Shown: positions 1 to 9,169 of the stretch, piece by piece
Position numbering within the stretch: position 1 is the stretch's first letter
Layout: every line of letters begins with the position of its first letter
NCBI GenBank assembly: GCA_963783945.1
Contig: CAWAPS010000002.1
Location: 1,183,770-1,247,769 of the forward strand
DNA length: 64,000 bases
Origin: CAWAPS01 sp963783945
GTDB lineage: Bacteria > Actinomycetota > Acidimicrobiia > Acidimicrobiales > Palsa-688
Direction of reading: 5' to 3'
The notes under the pieces: model-generated
Told to the model about the DNA's origin: nothing
The model's input: the letters and a program-made list of their open reading frames with translations, nothing else
Database searches by the model: none
Position numbers and translations under genes: made by a program

Positions 1-26
1 TTGACTGAAAGGGAAGGAACAAGACC

Positions 27-1247
27 GTGACCACTGAGATTCGCCCGCTTTTTGACTACCTCGAGCCGCTCAACAAGGCGGTGGCGGAGATCGCGAACAC
101 GTGGCGGCCCGAGGATCCGGAGTACCGGGCGGACGTGTACCGTCAGATAATGATGCAGCTGTCCTACAGCTACTTCGTGTTCTTCCACGCCGACGCCGAG
201 CACCCGGATTGGGCGCCCCTGTGGAACCCCGTGTACACGCTGCAGCCCAACCCCGACGACATCTACCTGCAAGCGCCGCTCGACAGCGCCCACCGGTACA
301 AGGTATCTGGCAACCGGGGCACCTCGAAAATGCTCGTCTTCACGACGCAGATCAGCAACTCTGGCATGCCTTACATCGATCCCGCCACGGGCAAGGAGTG
401 GGAGAGCCCCGACGAGATCATCGCCAATGTCGGCCGCTTCCACAGCGACACCGACGACGACGACATGACCTTCGAGGCCAACGGTGACTTCGAACTCCTG
501 ATCAGCAGCGAGAAGCCTGCCGGCTACGCGGGCAACTGGTTGCAGATGAAGCCGGGGGCCACTGTGCTCATGACCCGGTATCGAAGCTACGACTGGGAGA
601 ACGAGATCGACCCCGTCATGTCGATTGAGTGCCTCGACCCTACAGGCTTGAAGAAGCGGCTCAGCCCCGAGGAGATCCTGGAGCGGGTGCAGTTGATGGC
701 CCAGATGCCCGTGCGGTCTATGAGGCTTTTCTACGAGATGCAGAACCAGATCAAAGGTCGGGTGGGCGTCAACGTCTTCGAACCGGTCCGCATGGGTGGC
801 GCCCTCTCGAAGCAGGTGTACCTGCCGGCGGTCTTCGAGTTCGAGGACGACGAGGCTCTGATCTTGGAGACCGACATGCCTGAGCAGCACAGGTACTGGA
901 ACTTCCAGCTCAACGATCCCTACTTCAACTGCCTGGAGTTCGTATACCGCCAGTCGAGCACCAACGGTCATTTCGCCAAGCTCAGCTCGGACGGCAAGTT
1001 TCGTGCCGTAATCTCCTTGGAGGATCCCGGGGTCCCCAACTGGCTGGACCCCGCCGGCTACAAGCAAGGGACGATCTACGGCCGGTGGTACGAGTGCGAC
1101 CCCGAGCCCACCCCGATCTTAAAGCGGGTCAAGTTCGCAACGCTACGCGACCACCTTCCCGCCGATACCCCAACGGTGACTCCAGAAGATCGGGCCGAAG
1201 AGCTACGCCGGCGGGTCAGAGGTTGCCAGCGCCGACGCAGGTGGTGA
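27..1247 (+). CDS. DUF1214 domain-containing protein
   Basis: The 406-residue product resembles DUF1214 proteins; the recognisable part is the C-terminal third, around YWNFQLNDPYFNCLEF, followed by the short strand-rich segment where an aspartate-proline motif (SLEDPGVPNWLD) sits. No signal peptide or membrane helix is visible, so it is probably cytoplasmic. The biochemical role of this family is not established. The GTG start at 27 is supported by the purine-rich stretch GGGAAGGAAC 7 bases upstream. The last 20 residues are arginine-rich and look like low-constraint read-through. It is the first gene of the window, so its upstream neighbours are unknown; downstream lies a broken transporter gene on the other strand. 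Family call is moderately sure, function unknown. Confidence 0.75.
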   Translation: MTTEIRPLFDYLEPLNKAVAEIANTWRPEDPEYRADVYRQIMMQLSYSYFVFFHADAEHPDWAPLWNPVYTLQPNPDDIYLQAPLDSAHRYKVSGNRGTSKMLVFTTQISNSGMPYIDPATGKEWESPDEIIANVGRFHSDTDDDDMTFEANGDFELLISSEKPAGYAGNWLQMKPGATVLMTRYRSYDWENEIDPVMSIECLDPTGLKKRLSPEEILERVQLMAQMPVRSMRLFYEMQNQIKGRVGVNVFEPVRMGGALSKQVYLPAVFEFEDDEALILETDMPEQHRYWNFQLNDPYFNCLEFVYRQSSTNGHFAKLSSDGKFRAVISLEDPGVPNWLDPAGYKQGTIYGRWYECDPEPTPILKRVKFATLRDHLPADTPTVTPEDRAEELRRRVRGCQRRRRW

Positions 1248-1265
1248 CCCCAACCGGGATCTGGG

Positions 1266-2235
1266 CTAACGCGACCCTGACGCGGCGACATTATCGTGTA
1301 GGTGGCAGCAGACTGTCGCGCCGTTGGGTGTGAGGACTGGGGGCGGGTCTTCCCGGCTGCATATGTCCATCACGTAGGGGCATCGGGTCCGGAACCGGCA
1401 GCCCGAAGGGGGGTTGATTGGGGAAGGTACGTCGCCATGGAGGATGATCCGGTCTCTCCGTGCTCCATCCCCGGCTCGGATCTGGGGGGCGGCGGAGAGC
1501 AGGGCCTGGGTGTAGGGGTGGCTCGGTGCGGTGCAAACCGTGTCAGCAGGGCCGCTCTCGACAACGCGTCCCAGGTACATCACGGCGATCTCTTCGCTGA
1601 CGTCGCGCACGACGCTGAGGTCGTGGGTGATAAACAGGTAGGCGATAGTCAGGTCTGTCTGCAGTCTGCTCAGCAGATTCACGATGTGGGCCTGGCTGGA
1701 GACGTCAAGGCTGCTTACAGGCTCGTCCAAAGCGAGCAGCGACGGGCCCGGTGCGAGTGCTCGGGCGATCGCGGCGCGTTGGAGCTGGCCCCGGATAGCT
1801 CGCTCGGGTATCGACGCCCGAGGGAGGGGGACAGTCCTACCATTCCGAGTAGCTCCGCGGCGCGGGCGTCGCGACCGGCCCGGCCAGGAAGTTGCCCTCG
1901 TAACGCTTCGCTCACGCTGGTGCTTATCGACGCGAGAGGATCAAAAGAGGAGTAAGGGTCTTGGAATATGATCTGCATCCGTCGCCTAAGAAGTCGCAAC
2001 GACCTGCCTTTCTCGTGGGTGATGTTCTCCCCGTCGAGGAAGACTTCCCCGGCGGTGGGCGCCACGAGGCGCAGGAGGAGTCGCGGGACGGTCGACTTGC
2101 CGCTGCCTGACTCGCCGACCAGCCCGAGGGTGCGCCCCGCGGGCAGCTCGAGACTGACTCCATCGACGGCCCGGAGGGTTCCGTGCCGTCCTCCCGAGAG
2201 AGTTACTCGGTAGGACTTGGATACGCTGTTGCGGG
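1266..2235 (-). pseudogene. Oligopeptide/dipeptide ABC transporter ATPase (OppF/DppF-like), frameshifted
   Basis: Two reading frames together spell one peptide-importer ATPase. The upstream part has AVDGVSLELPAG, Walker A GESGSGKST, and the Q-loop IIFQDPYSSFDP. Just after YPSELSG the frame breaks: adding one G to the run at 1789-1792 (CCCC on the plus strand) restores GQLQRAAIARALAPGPSLLALDEP, completing the signature motif and Walker B. The downstream frame holds SSLDVS, the switch-region THDLSVV, and the C-terminal oligo_HPY domain with CRFRTRCPY. The N-terminus before VSKSYRV is unlike the family and seems lost. No permease or binding-protein gene is adjacent. Either a real one-base deletion or a homopolymer error. 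Confidence 0.8.
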
Positions 2236-2355
2236 AAGAACCGACCTGCGCCCAACCCGGACTGGTTGCACAATCTCCGACGGCGTCGAGAACCCACACA
2301 CTGTCGATGGCGGCCTTGCGTCCAGGCCCGCCCTGAGGCGGCTCGTCTAAGGTGA

Positions 2356-3120
2356 TCAGGAAAAGCCTCCGGTCTGCATGATCATCATCTGGCTTTGCTC
2401 GACGACCTCCTGGCCTTGCCCGGAGCACTTGATCGTGATGGTTCCGAAGTCGTTTGAGATCTCAGCCCCGCCGTTCATGGTGAGCGATCGGTCGATCTCG
2501 TCGTCCGCTGGCACGAGCCGGCGATCGCTGGTGCCGCCGATGACGTTCTGGTCGTTGAACAGGTTGCAGTTGACGGTTCGGATGTGGTCGCCGTTGAATG
2601 CGAGATCGTCGGTGTTGACAGTGGCAACGATGGCGTAGCTGCCGCGCGGGAGCACCTTGAAATCGACGCCGACGACAGTTCCGTCGTCGGGCAACGGAGT
2701 AATCCCGCCGATCGCAAATGTTGTCGTGGAGATTCCTGGCGCTCCCGGGGCTCCCGGGTCACCCTTGGGCCCGGATGGTCCCGGTGGACCGCCAGGCCCT
2801 GAGGGTCCCGCTGCCCCGGTCAGCCCGGCGGGTCCTGTCGGTCCGCTTGCCCCGGCGGGGCCAGTTGGTCCCGGGGCGCCCGGTTGGCCCTTCTGGTTCC
2901 AGGTGACCTGGGACTCCCAGCCCAAACAGTGGCCCATGGGGTTGTGACTGCCGAGAGACGGGTCGATCAACCTGAGCGTCCCGACGTTGTTGAGCATACA
3001 ACCCGTGTAAGTCTGGGCCGAGTCCGGGATCGACGCCTGGGCCACCCCGGCCCCGGTCACGGCCAACCCAGCCACTGCCACCGCTATGATTAGGGGCCGT
3101 CGTGCCAGCTTGACTGTCAT
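2356..3120 (-). CDS. Secreted collagen-like protein
   Basis: A 254-residue exported protein. Residues 1-29 form a signal peptide (basic start, hydrophobic core IIAVAVAGLAVTGAGV, AQA-S cleavage site). Residues 41 and 65 are cysteines in a short N-terminal domain seen in many actinobacterial proteins of this type. Residues 78-129 are 17 unbroken Gly-X-Y triplets, many with Pro at X or Y, predicted to form a collagen-like triple helix. Residues 130-254 form a beta-rich C-terminal domain that could act as the trimerisation or binding head. The role is probably surface or extracellular, but no ligand can be inferred. It is monocistronic and ends where the decayed ABC ATPase region begins. Confidence 0.85.
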   Translation of the reverse strand: MTVKLARRPLIIAVAVAGLAVTGAGVAQASIPDSAQTYTGCMLNNVGTLRLIDPSLGSHNPMGHCLGWESQVTWNQKGQPGAPGPTGPAGASGPTGPAGLTGAAGPSGPGGPPGPSGPKGDPGAPGAPGISTTTFAIGGITPLPDDGTVVGVDFKVLPRGSYAIVATVNTDDLAFNGDHIRTVNCNLFNDQNVIGGTSDRRLVPADDEIDRSLTMNGGAEISNDFGTITIKCSGQGQEVVEQSQMMIMQTGGFS

Positions 3121-3251
3121 CGCTCTCCTCTCCGATGCGCCGTGTGCGGGCGCGCTAACCCTTTCGCTGCCACCATGGTGACGGCGCGTGACCGCGTACG
3201 CATCGGGTGTTTCCCCACGTTGTCAGCTAGCCGGTGTGCGACAATCGTCCG

Positions 3252-3460
3252 GTGAGGGGCGAGGTGGTGGGCCGGGGCATCGAAATGGACGTGGTGGCGG
3301 CCTTTCCCGACAGCCTCGAGGAAGATCCGGCCACCTTTGGCGTCGTGGGCCGAGCGGGGATCGGCAAGACCACGCTGTGGCAAGCCGCAATCGCCACCGC
3401 TTGCAGGTGTGGCCATCTAGCGATATCGTCCCGACCACAGGCCAACCGCCCGGCCAGATC
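3252..3460 (+). pseudogene. N-terminal fragment of a LuxR/adenylate-cyclase-type AAA ATPase
   Basis: About 60 residues match the start of the large actinobacterial LuxR-type regulators: a VVGRGIEMDVV lead-in, then a P-loop GRAGIGKTTLWQAA. These proteins normally run for 800-1000 residues; here similarity stops soon after the P-loop and the frame continues into unrelated, proline-rich sequence. No Walker B, no TPR region and no C-terminal HTH follow. It is a remnant. Confidence is good for the P-loop, moderate for the family. Confidence 0.6.
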
Positions 3461-3705
3461 GATGCGTCCAGAGGGTAACCAAGATCGGGCCTCATCCGCC
3501 CTGGCCACGACGTTGCGAGAGTGTCACCTACTCGCGGCCCATAACATCCCCAGTTCCCCCACACCGACCCCTCCCACATCGCCGGCCGTGAGGCGGATGT
3601 TCTCGACGATCGACGGGCCGCGCACACTACGTCGGAGTGGACACCCCATGTTGCCGAATCGGTCGCGATAGCAGTCAAGTTGGTTGTGAGATCCGCCAGT
3701 GGCGT

Positions 3706-3905
3706 AGTCGCTATCCGGGAGCGGTGACCTATAACACCCGCCGTATTAGAGGCGCGGGCGACATCTGGGTCGCGGAGATGACTGTCAGTTATGACGGCGG
3801 CGCTCCGCGCTATGGGGTGGACGTTCTCGAGATCAGGAAGGGCAAGATCGTGCACGAGACTGTCTACGTTGGCGAAGCGTTCGAGGTGCCCGAGCGACGG
3901 GCGCA
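3706..3905 (+). pseudogene. C-terminal fragment of a SnoaL/NTF2-like protein
   Basis: The frame reads a typical SnoaL-like C-terminal half: GDIWVAEMTVSYDGG, then YGVDVLEIRKGKIVHETVYV and a closing EVPERRA. The N-terminal half of the cone-shaped fold is absent, and the frame runs on into arginine-rich sequence. Such proteins are small cyclases, isomerases or unknown accessory proteins; a truncated copy cannot fold normally. It lies between another gene fragment and a hydrolase gene in a zone of gene debris. Confidence 0.6.
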
Positions 3906-4146
3906 CTCGAGGGTAGCGGCCGTAAGTGACCCGCAGTCGGGGAACCGAGATCCCCGCTCACACTCTTGTCGGATCTGGCTGGCGCTCCGGCTCAGGCGGC
4001 GGCCGCACACCGACGGCTACCTCCTTACCCGTGCTAACGAGATGGGTGCCGCGGACCGACGTCGAACCTGCCGCTGAAGTGCCCCTAAGTCTCCAAAGAG
4101 ATATGTGTGTACGGAACCCCGAGGCGGGTTGTGGGGTGGGATAGCG

Positions 4147-4962
4147 TTGACGTCCATCGAACCCGCCAGGCGCGTCCAAGTCGGTGACTTAACGGTCGCC
4201 TTCCGCTCAGTCGGCGCGGGAGCGCCGCTGGTGCTTCTCCACGGCTTTCTTTGTGACTCCAGGGCCTGGCGGCGCCAGCTTGAGGACCTGGCAGAGGACT
4301 TCCGGCTGATCGCCTGGGATGCCCCCGGGAGCGGGGAATCCTCCGATCCGCCCCATACGTTCACTCTCACCGACTGGGCCGACTGCCTATCATACTTCCT
4401 GGAAGCAGTCGGTGTAGGGGAGGCCAACCTTGTCGGATTGTCCTGGGGCGGCCTACTGGCCCAGGAGTTCTACCGGCTATATCCCTCCCGGGTACTGCGC
4501 CTGATCCTGGCCGATACCAACGCCGGCTGGTTGGGATCGTTCGGACCGGAGGTGGCCCGGGAACGGCTGAAGCGCTGCGAACAAGAGTCGTATCTGCCTC
4601 CGGACCAGTTCGTCGCCAAGTGGGTGCCGGCCGAGTTCTTCCACGACGCCAGCGTGGCTCTGATTCAAGAAACGGCGAACATGGTCTCGGCCTTCCATCC
4701 TGCCGGGTTTCGGCTGATGGCCAAGTCGCTGGCCGAGGCCGACACCACCGTCATTCTGGACCAGATTGCGGTACCTGTTCTGCTCCTGTGGGGGGAGGCG
4801 GACCGCCGATCCCCCCTCGATACGGCAGAGCGGTTGGCCGGCTTCATCCCTGGCGCCGACCTGGCCTTGATCCCCGAGGCTGGACATGTCAGCAACATGG
4901 AGGAGCCTGAGCGGTTCAGCGCCGAGGTGCGTCGTTTCTGCCAAGCCAATCAAGTGGACTGA
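4147..4962 (+). CDS. Alpha/beta hydrolase
   Basis: A cytoplasmic alpha/beta-hydrolase of normal length for the family (about 270 residues). The oxyanion region LLHGFLCDSRAW, the nucleophile elbow GLSWGG (serine 113 if counted from the ATG at 4105), the acid in WGEADRRSP (Asp 233) and the catalytic histidine in PEAGHVSN (His 261) are all present, so the triad is intact. I prefer the TTG at 4147, which follows GGGGTGGGA, over the ATG at 4105 because the intervening residues are not conserved-looking. Substrate class cannot be told; relatives include esterases, C-C bond hydrolases and haloperoxidase-like enzymes. It appears monocistronic. Confidence 0.8.
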   Translation: MTSIEPARRVQVGDLTVAFRSVGAGAPLVLLHGFLCDSRAWRRQLEDLAEDFRLIAWDAPGSGESSDPPHTFTLTDWADCLSYFLEAVGVGEANLVGLSWGGLLAQEFYRLYPSRVLRLILADTNAGWLGSFGPEVARERLKRCEQESYLPPDQFVAKWVPAEFFHDASVALIQETANMVSAFHPAGFRLMAKSLAEADTTVILDQIAVPVLLLWGEADRRSPLDTAERLAGFIPGADLALIPEAGHVSNMEEPERFSAEVRRFCQANQVD

Positions 4963-5439
4963 CCGGGCAGAACAGGCAGTACGGCGCTGGCTCGTAGCCT
5001 TGAACCCCTGTTAGGCCCTGGGGCGTCGAGCGACGTGTTGCCCGACCTCTTCGCTTGGAAGTCAGGCCTACCGCCGTCGCCCAGGACGTGGGCGGCGAAC
5101 ACCGACACCGTCCGGCCCCGGTACGCCGGGTCGAGAGCCCTGTCCCGGCCGTCGCTTGCTTTTCCATCCAAGCCCTCACGCAGCGCCGCCACTCCCGGTC
5201 ATCGACGATATCGTGCCCGATGCTCGGCTGGTGACCCGCTTGGTCCCAACGGGAGCCGCCGACCATCCCAATAATGCGACCGGCAGCTCGCCCAGTAACC
5301 GAAAGTTGAACGCCACCTACCGCCGAGTCTGTGGGATGGGTCCTGCACGAGATCGCAGGCCCCGCTGCGTGCGTGTCAAGCGCCCCCAAATAGCGAGTCG
5401 GAGCGGATCGAGCCGTTGGGCTTACCACCCGTCGGATCG
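4963..5439. other. Region without a recognisable gene
   Basis: Open frames on both strands here have arginine/proline-rich, non-conserved translations typical of high-GC noncoding DNA. I recognise no family, RNA or repeat in this stretch; it leads into the dispersed repeat starting near 5440. Confidence 0.5.
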
Positions 5440-5668
5440 ACCGGTGCGTGCCGCCGGTCACCCGCACTGTCTGTCCCTCACAGCTACTTTGAATGACGAG
5501 TTAGCTGTCGGTGGCAACTTCAGGCCACGCCGGCCAAGCAGTGGAGAGCCCGAGATGCTGAGTCCTCGGCCGGGTCCTATGTGGGGCCGTGACTTGGGTA
5601 TAAGTTGATTCTGACGGTCACGCCCTTTCAACATGCGGAAGTTGTCGGCCTTCGCCACTACCGTGAGC
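5440..5668. repeat. Dispersed repeat, copy A
   Basis: This stretch is related to 17775-18066 (copy C) and its right part to 14551-14616 (copy B). Shared blocks include CTGTCC-TCACAGC-ACTT at the left, a central GAGTCCT/GGGTCCT block followed by CCGTGACTT, and the right-hand block containing CAACATGCGGAAGT then GTCGGCC. Copy A is shorter and more diverged than copy C. It directly precedes an ISL3 terminus at 5781. It may be the noncoding end of an insertion element. Boundaries are approximate. Confidence 0.55.
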
Positions 5669-5780
5669 TGTGTCGACGGGCAGAACTGGGACGGTCACCC
5701 TTTCAGCAAGAGCGATCCGAACGCCGGATATCTGGCGCGGGTTACGCATCCCGCCCACCTATCGACGGCCGTCGTTATGT

Positions 5781-6219
5781 GGCTCTTCGCGTTTGAGCGG
5801 GGTGTGAGTTGGGGAGTAGGTCCCAGTTGGGTCGGCCGACGTAGAGGAGTACGCGAACTCTGAAGCTGCGGAAGTTGGTGAAGCCGAAGGCAGTTCCGTT
5901 GATCCGCTTTGATCAGGTTGTTGGCCGCCTCGGTGGCGGCGTTGGTGTGATGGGCTTGGTGCCAGGCGGCGATCTGGAGTCGTCAGCGGATCAGGGTGCG
6001 CCCGAGCGAGTTGACCTCGATCCGGCGGGACCGGGCTTGCAGGTCGTGCCCGAGGCGGGTGACGAAGTCGAGCGCCACGCCGAGATCGAAATGATCATAT
6101 ATGGACCTGACCACTTCCTTGGCGTGCCAGGCGGTGCGACCCGACGTACGAACTCCGGCGCGCCACAAGCGGCCGCTCCCAAGATCACCGCCAGGGCGCA
6201 GGTCACCGACACTGCACAC
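5781..6219 (-). mobile_element. ISL3-family transposase remnant with terminus
   Basis: On the minus strand the conserved C-terminal half of an ISL3 transposase can be read in pieces: TAWHAKEVVRSIYDHFDL, then after an in-frame TGA the motif QIAAWHQAHHTNAATEAANN and LIK, and after a one-base frameshift GTAFGFTNFRSFRVRVLLYV followed by a PNWDLL-type ending. This matches the family pattern of a conserved TEAxNNxIKR..FGF..F tail. GGCTCTTCGCGTTTGAGCG at 5781-5799 looks like the ISL3 terminal inverted repeat. The catalytic N-terminal half and the other terminus are missing, so the element is dead. Confidence 0.75.
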
Positions 6220-6342
6220 CGCATCTGGCCACCCACCGCCCTCAAGGGTGTCCGCCCAGGTGACCAGGCCCGCAGCAGCCTGTTCCGAGGGACCGAGACG
6301 TATCGGGATGCAGGCAGCCAGAGCATGGTTCCCTCCTTTCCG

Positions 6343-6939
6343 CTACAGCGCCTTCACCGTGACTGAGTCCTCCGCCCAAGAGACCTCGACCAGACACTTT
6401 GGCTCTCCTGGCTGGTAGTCGCGTGGTCCGTCCTTGTACCACATCGTCTGTCTAAGTTCTAGCCAGCGGACTGCCTCGAAGTCCTCGCCGCCGGTATAGG
6501 TCTTCGTCCCGCCGGAGGCCCGGACCTCCTCCGGGCAACGCCGGGCCGCAGGACTGAGAGCGTCCTCGGCCTCACGCCGGTACCTGGCCCAGTCCTCGGC
6601 CTGGCGGTCCACTTTGCTGAGCTTGGATCGACGCTGCTCTTCGCGGTACCTGTCCAGTTTGCGATCAAAAAAGATGCACAGGCCAAGAACGTCCTCGCCA
6701 CCGTGGGCCTCGTCGTGTGCGGACAACTGGTGTCGGTCAAAGATATGAAAGAGGGGCCACATGAACGGATCATCCCTATCATCGAGTTCCGTCACGGTGA
6801 TTTCGTGCGCCTCGTAGAGGTGGCGGACCAGTCCATCGGGATCGCATGGGTCGGGATCCTCCCGTCGCAGCCATGGTCCACCGGCCCTGGCTACCCTGCA
6901 GTGCTCGATCCAGTGATCCAGCCCGAACTCCAGCGCCAT
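6343..6939 (-). CDS. Hypothetical protein
   Basis: A 198-residue soluble, acidic protein starting MALEFGLDHWIEHCR. I do not recognise the family. The middle is rich in His, Asp and Tyr (HIFDRHQLSAHDEAHGG), followed by a charged helical stretch (DRYREEQRRSKLSKVDRQAEDWARYRREAE) and a beta-like C-terminal tail. The ATG at 6939 has a strong GGGGAGGAG ribosome site 8 bases upstream. It is the second gene of a likely two-gene operon with the gene ending near its start, in a debris-rich zone; composition is like the neighbours. It could be a phage-type or defence accessory protein, but nothing visible proves that. Confidence 0.6.
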   Translation of the reverse strand: MALEFGLDHWIEHCRVARAGGPWLRREDPDPCDPDGLVRHLYEAHEITVTELDDRDDPFMWPLFHIFDRHQLSAHDEAHGGEDVLGLCIFFDRKLDRYREEQRRSKLSKVDRQAEDWARYRREAEDALSPAARRCPEEVRASGGTKTYTGGEDFEAVRWLELRQTMWYKDGPRDYQPGEPKCLVEVSWAEDSVTVKAL

Positions 6940-7249
6940 CAGATTGGCTCCTCCCCGTCGCCGTATGGACCGCACCCAGGGGGTACAGGTCGTCGAGCAG
7001 ATCGATGGTGTCATGGATGTGGTCCACGATGAAGTTGATGCGATCGCGGATGACGTTGCCGCCGAGTATGTCGGGCGAGTCGCCGGTCTGGTAGGGCACC
7101 TCCAGGTTGAGGCGGCCGAGTTCGTGGAGGGCCAGGTACAGGGCGTCGAGAAGGTCGTCCGGCGTAGCGGGCGGCAGTTTCTCGGAGTTCGCCACCATCA
7201 ACCGCAGGGTGCTGGCGGGATCTCTAGCTGGTCCTGTATCGTTTTTCAC
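6779..7249 (-). CDS. Hypothetical protein, probable C-terminal frameshift
   Basis: GTG start at 7249 is preceded by GGAGGTCCGAC. The N-terminal about 80 residues look like a real helical protein (LPPATPDDLLDALYLALHEL, later INFIVDHIHDTIDLLDDLYP), family unrecognised. After LDDLYPLG the open frame continues 161 bases into the next gene with low-complexity, arginine-rich sequence. A one-base shift near 6975-7000 would instead end the protein with GPYGDGEEPI and a TGA overlapping the next ATG as TGATG, a classic operon junction. I therefore infer a real length near 103 residues ending at 6939. Probably translationally coupled to its neighbour. Confidence 0.5.
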   Translation of the reverse strand: MKNDTGPARDPASTLRLMVANSEKLPPATPDDLLDALYLALHELGRLNLEVPYQTGDSPDILGGNVIRDRINFIVDHIHDTIDLLDDLYPLGAVHTATGRSQSDGAGVRAGSLDRALQGSQGRWTMAATGGSRPMRSRWTGPPPLRGARNHRDGTR

Positions 7250-7309
7250 GTCGGACCTCCCTACAAGGTGTCGACCATGGCCCCGACCGTCTCCGCGGTG
7301 CGGGGCCAT

Positions 7310-7899
7310 TCACTTTCTGTGGGAGGCCTTACTTACATTGTGGGCGCCGACCTGTCAAGCGAGTAATTTTCCGGCTGGACATCCATGTCCCGGTCACTGA
7401 CATTGAACTTTCAAGCCTGGAATACCTCAGGGCTGCAAAGGGATGTCTGGGTAGTACACGGACAGCCCATTGACCCCATGCCAGCCCCTGGGTGACGTGT
7501 TACCTTCATCGAGGATCCTACGGTCCGATTGTGTGTTGATGGTGAAGATGTGGTCACGGCCCACCCTTCGTGGCGGATTGTGGCTTTGGGGGGTAGTACA
7601 GCGAATCAGTCCGTCAATCGCGGTCACGCCGACGGCGAGCCCGAAGGGCCGCGACCCGGCAGGTACCGGAGCAAAAGCGGGCGTCCGAACGCGACGGCAT
7701 CACAGTGCTGCGACAGAGGCGCCTATCGCCGGTTCGGAGCGCGCTCACGGATATCGCCGCGACCGTTCGCCCCGTCATTCCGCGCTCCACAGGCACCTGC
7801 TGCAATGGCTTTTCTTGAGATCCGGAACACTGGCTGGAGGAGCGACCCTGGATGCGCCGAAGCTGGGTGCTGTCGCACCGGAGCTAAGGGCCTGAGGTG
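7310..7899. other. Region without a recognisable gene
   Basis: No conserved protein, RNA gene or repeat is recognisable. Short frames on both strands have no ribosome sites or family motifs. The stretch runs up to the flavoprotein fragment at 7900. Confidence 0.5.
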
Positions 7900-8260
7900 C
7901 GAATGATATTTCTCTTGTGATCTGGGACGACCCCGTCGCCCAAGTAGCCGCCCCGATCCCCGCATCTCCGCTACCCGGTTCCCGTTCCTGGCGAGGGCTA
8001 CGACTTGGTGATCACAGCTGATACATGGGAGGAGCTCGTGATCGCTATCCAGCCTCGACTCGATGCCTTGCGCACGATCGCTGCCGGTTTCCCCTCGAGG
8101 CCACCTTCGCGGTTGGGTTGGCCGACACGATCGAGGGCTTGACCAACATTGCCCATGATGGCATCGACGAGGACTTCCACCGAGATGAGACGCCCCCCTC
8201 GAGAAAAACGGGCTCGGCGGGCCCGATGCGGACTCCCCTCGGGACCGATGTATCCGGCGT
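7900..8260 (+). pseudogene. Decayed internal fragment of an FAD-dependent dehydrogenase
   Basis: Nucleotides 7900-8260 align nearly continuously with 13375-13720 of the intact flavoprotein gene further right: shared landmarks are ATCTGGGACGAC, CGCTACCCGGTTCCCG, GCTGATACATGG, GGCATCGACGAGGACTTCCA and GGACTCCC/GGACTTCC. Several indels destroy the frame (for example in the stretch after GCTGCCGGTTT). No start or end of the gene is present. It is a second, diverged, truncated copy, not a recent duplication. Confidence 0.8.
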
Positions 8261-8398
8261 CACTCCGGCGCGGAGCCATATGCGGCAGGTTGCTGCATCG
8301 GGGCACTTTGGTCGGCGAAGAGGCGTTCGTATTTAGAAGATAAACTGCAACAAGGTGAACCCTGACGCCCGGAGCGTCCCAGCAGGATGGGTATTTGA

Positions 8399-9139
8399 AT
8401 GTCTATCAGCGGTAGAGTTGCTGTAGTGACCGGCGCCGGACGAGGGATAGGGCGCGGCATCGCCTTGCAGCTAGCAAAGGATGGCGCCGCGGTCGCGGTC
8501 TGGGATCTGGATCCCGCGGGCGCGGAGGAAACCGTTGCTCTGGTCGCGCGCGACGGCGGTCGAGCGATCGCCTGCGTCGGCGATGCGTCAGAGCAGGAAG
8601 ATATTGCGCGCGCCTTGGCCCAGACCCGAGCTGGATTTGGGCCAGTATCCATCCTCGTCAACAACGCTGCCGTGGCTGACGTCTGCTCGTTTCCAGAAAT
8701 AGGGGCGGACACACTTGACCGGATACTCCGCATCAACCTGCGAGGCCCGTTCATTTGCACCCAGGCTGTCATCCCCGATCTGCTTGAGCAGGGGTGGGGG
8801 AGGATCGTTAATATCTCATCATCTTCCGCCCAGGGCGGCGCGAAGAGGATGGCGCATTATGCAGCATCGAAGGGCGGGCTCATTGGCCTGACGAAGGCCC
8901 TCGCGATGGAGTACGTCGACAAGGGAATTACCGTCAACCACATCCCGCCGGGCTTCATCGACACCCCGATGAGCGGCAGGTCACCCGAGGAGACGGAAGC
9001 GCTCGCAGCAGTCGCTCCGATGAGACGCGCAGGCAGACCGGAGGATGTCGCCGCAGCCTGTTCCTATCTCGTATCAGACGCGGCCAGCTATGTCACGGGC
9101 CAGACGATCAGCGTCAACGGCGGCCGCTACCTATACTGA
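8399..9139 (+). CDS. SDR-family NAD(P)-dependent oxidoreductase (FabG-like)
   Basis: A 246-residue classical short-chain dehydrogenase of standard length. The cofactor loop TGAGRGIGRG follows the first strand; VWDLD at the end of the second strand carries an acidic residue typical of NAD(H) preference. NNAAVAD, the catalytic serine in NISSSSA, the YAASK motif and PGFIDTPM are all intact, and the C-terminus VTGQTISVNGG is the usual FabG-type ending. It probably oxidises or reduces a hydroxyl/keto group of a hydrophobic metabolite. It starts a plus-strand operon with the two following genes (gaps of about 30 bases), which points to a catabolic rather than fatty-acid-synthesis role. Confidence 0.9.
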   Translation: MSISGRVAVVTGAGRGIGRGIALQLAKDGAAVAVWDLDPAGAEETVALVARDGGRAIACVGDASEQEDIARALAQTRAGFGPVSILVNNAAVADVCSFPEIGADTLDRILRINLRGPFICTQAVIPDLLEQGWGRIVNISSSSAQGGAKRMAHYAASKGGLIGLTKALAMEYVDKGITVNHIPPGFIDTPMSGRSPEETEALAAVAPMRRAGRPEDVAAACSYLVSDAASYVTGQTISVNGGRYLY

Positions 9140-9169
9140 GGAGATCCTGGAAATGGTTGCCAGCGAACG

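Noticed and set aside
2657..2947. Gly/Pro-rich plus-strand frame opposite the collagen-like gene
   Set aside because: It is the complement of the Gly-X-Y repeats, which also reads as Gly/Pro-rich; the signal peptide and family features are only on the minus strand.
6779..6939. Genuine 161-base overlap of the two hypothetical genes
   Set aside because: The overlapping tail is low-complexity; a single-base shift gives a clean TGATG junction instead.
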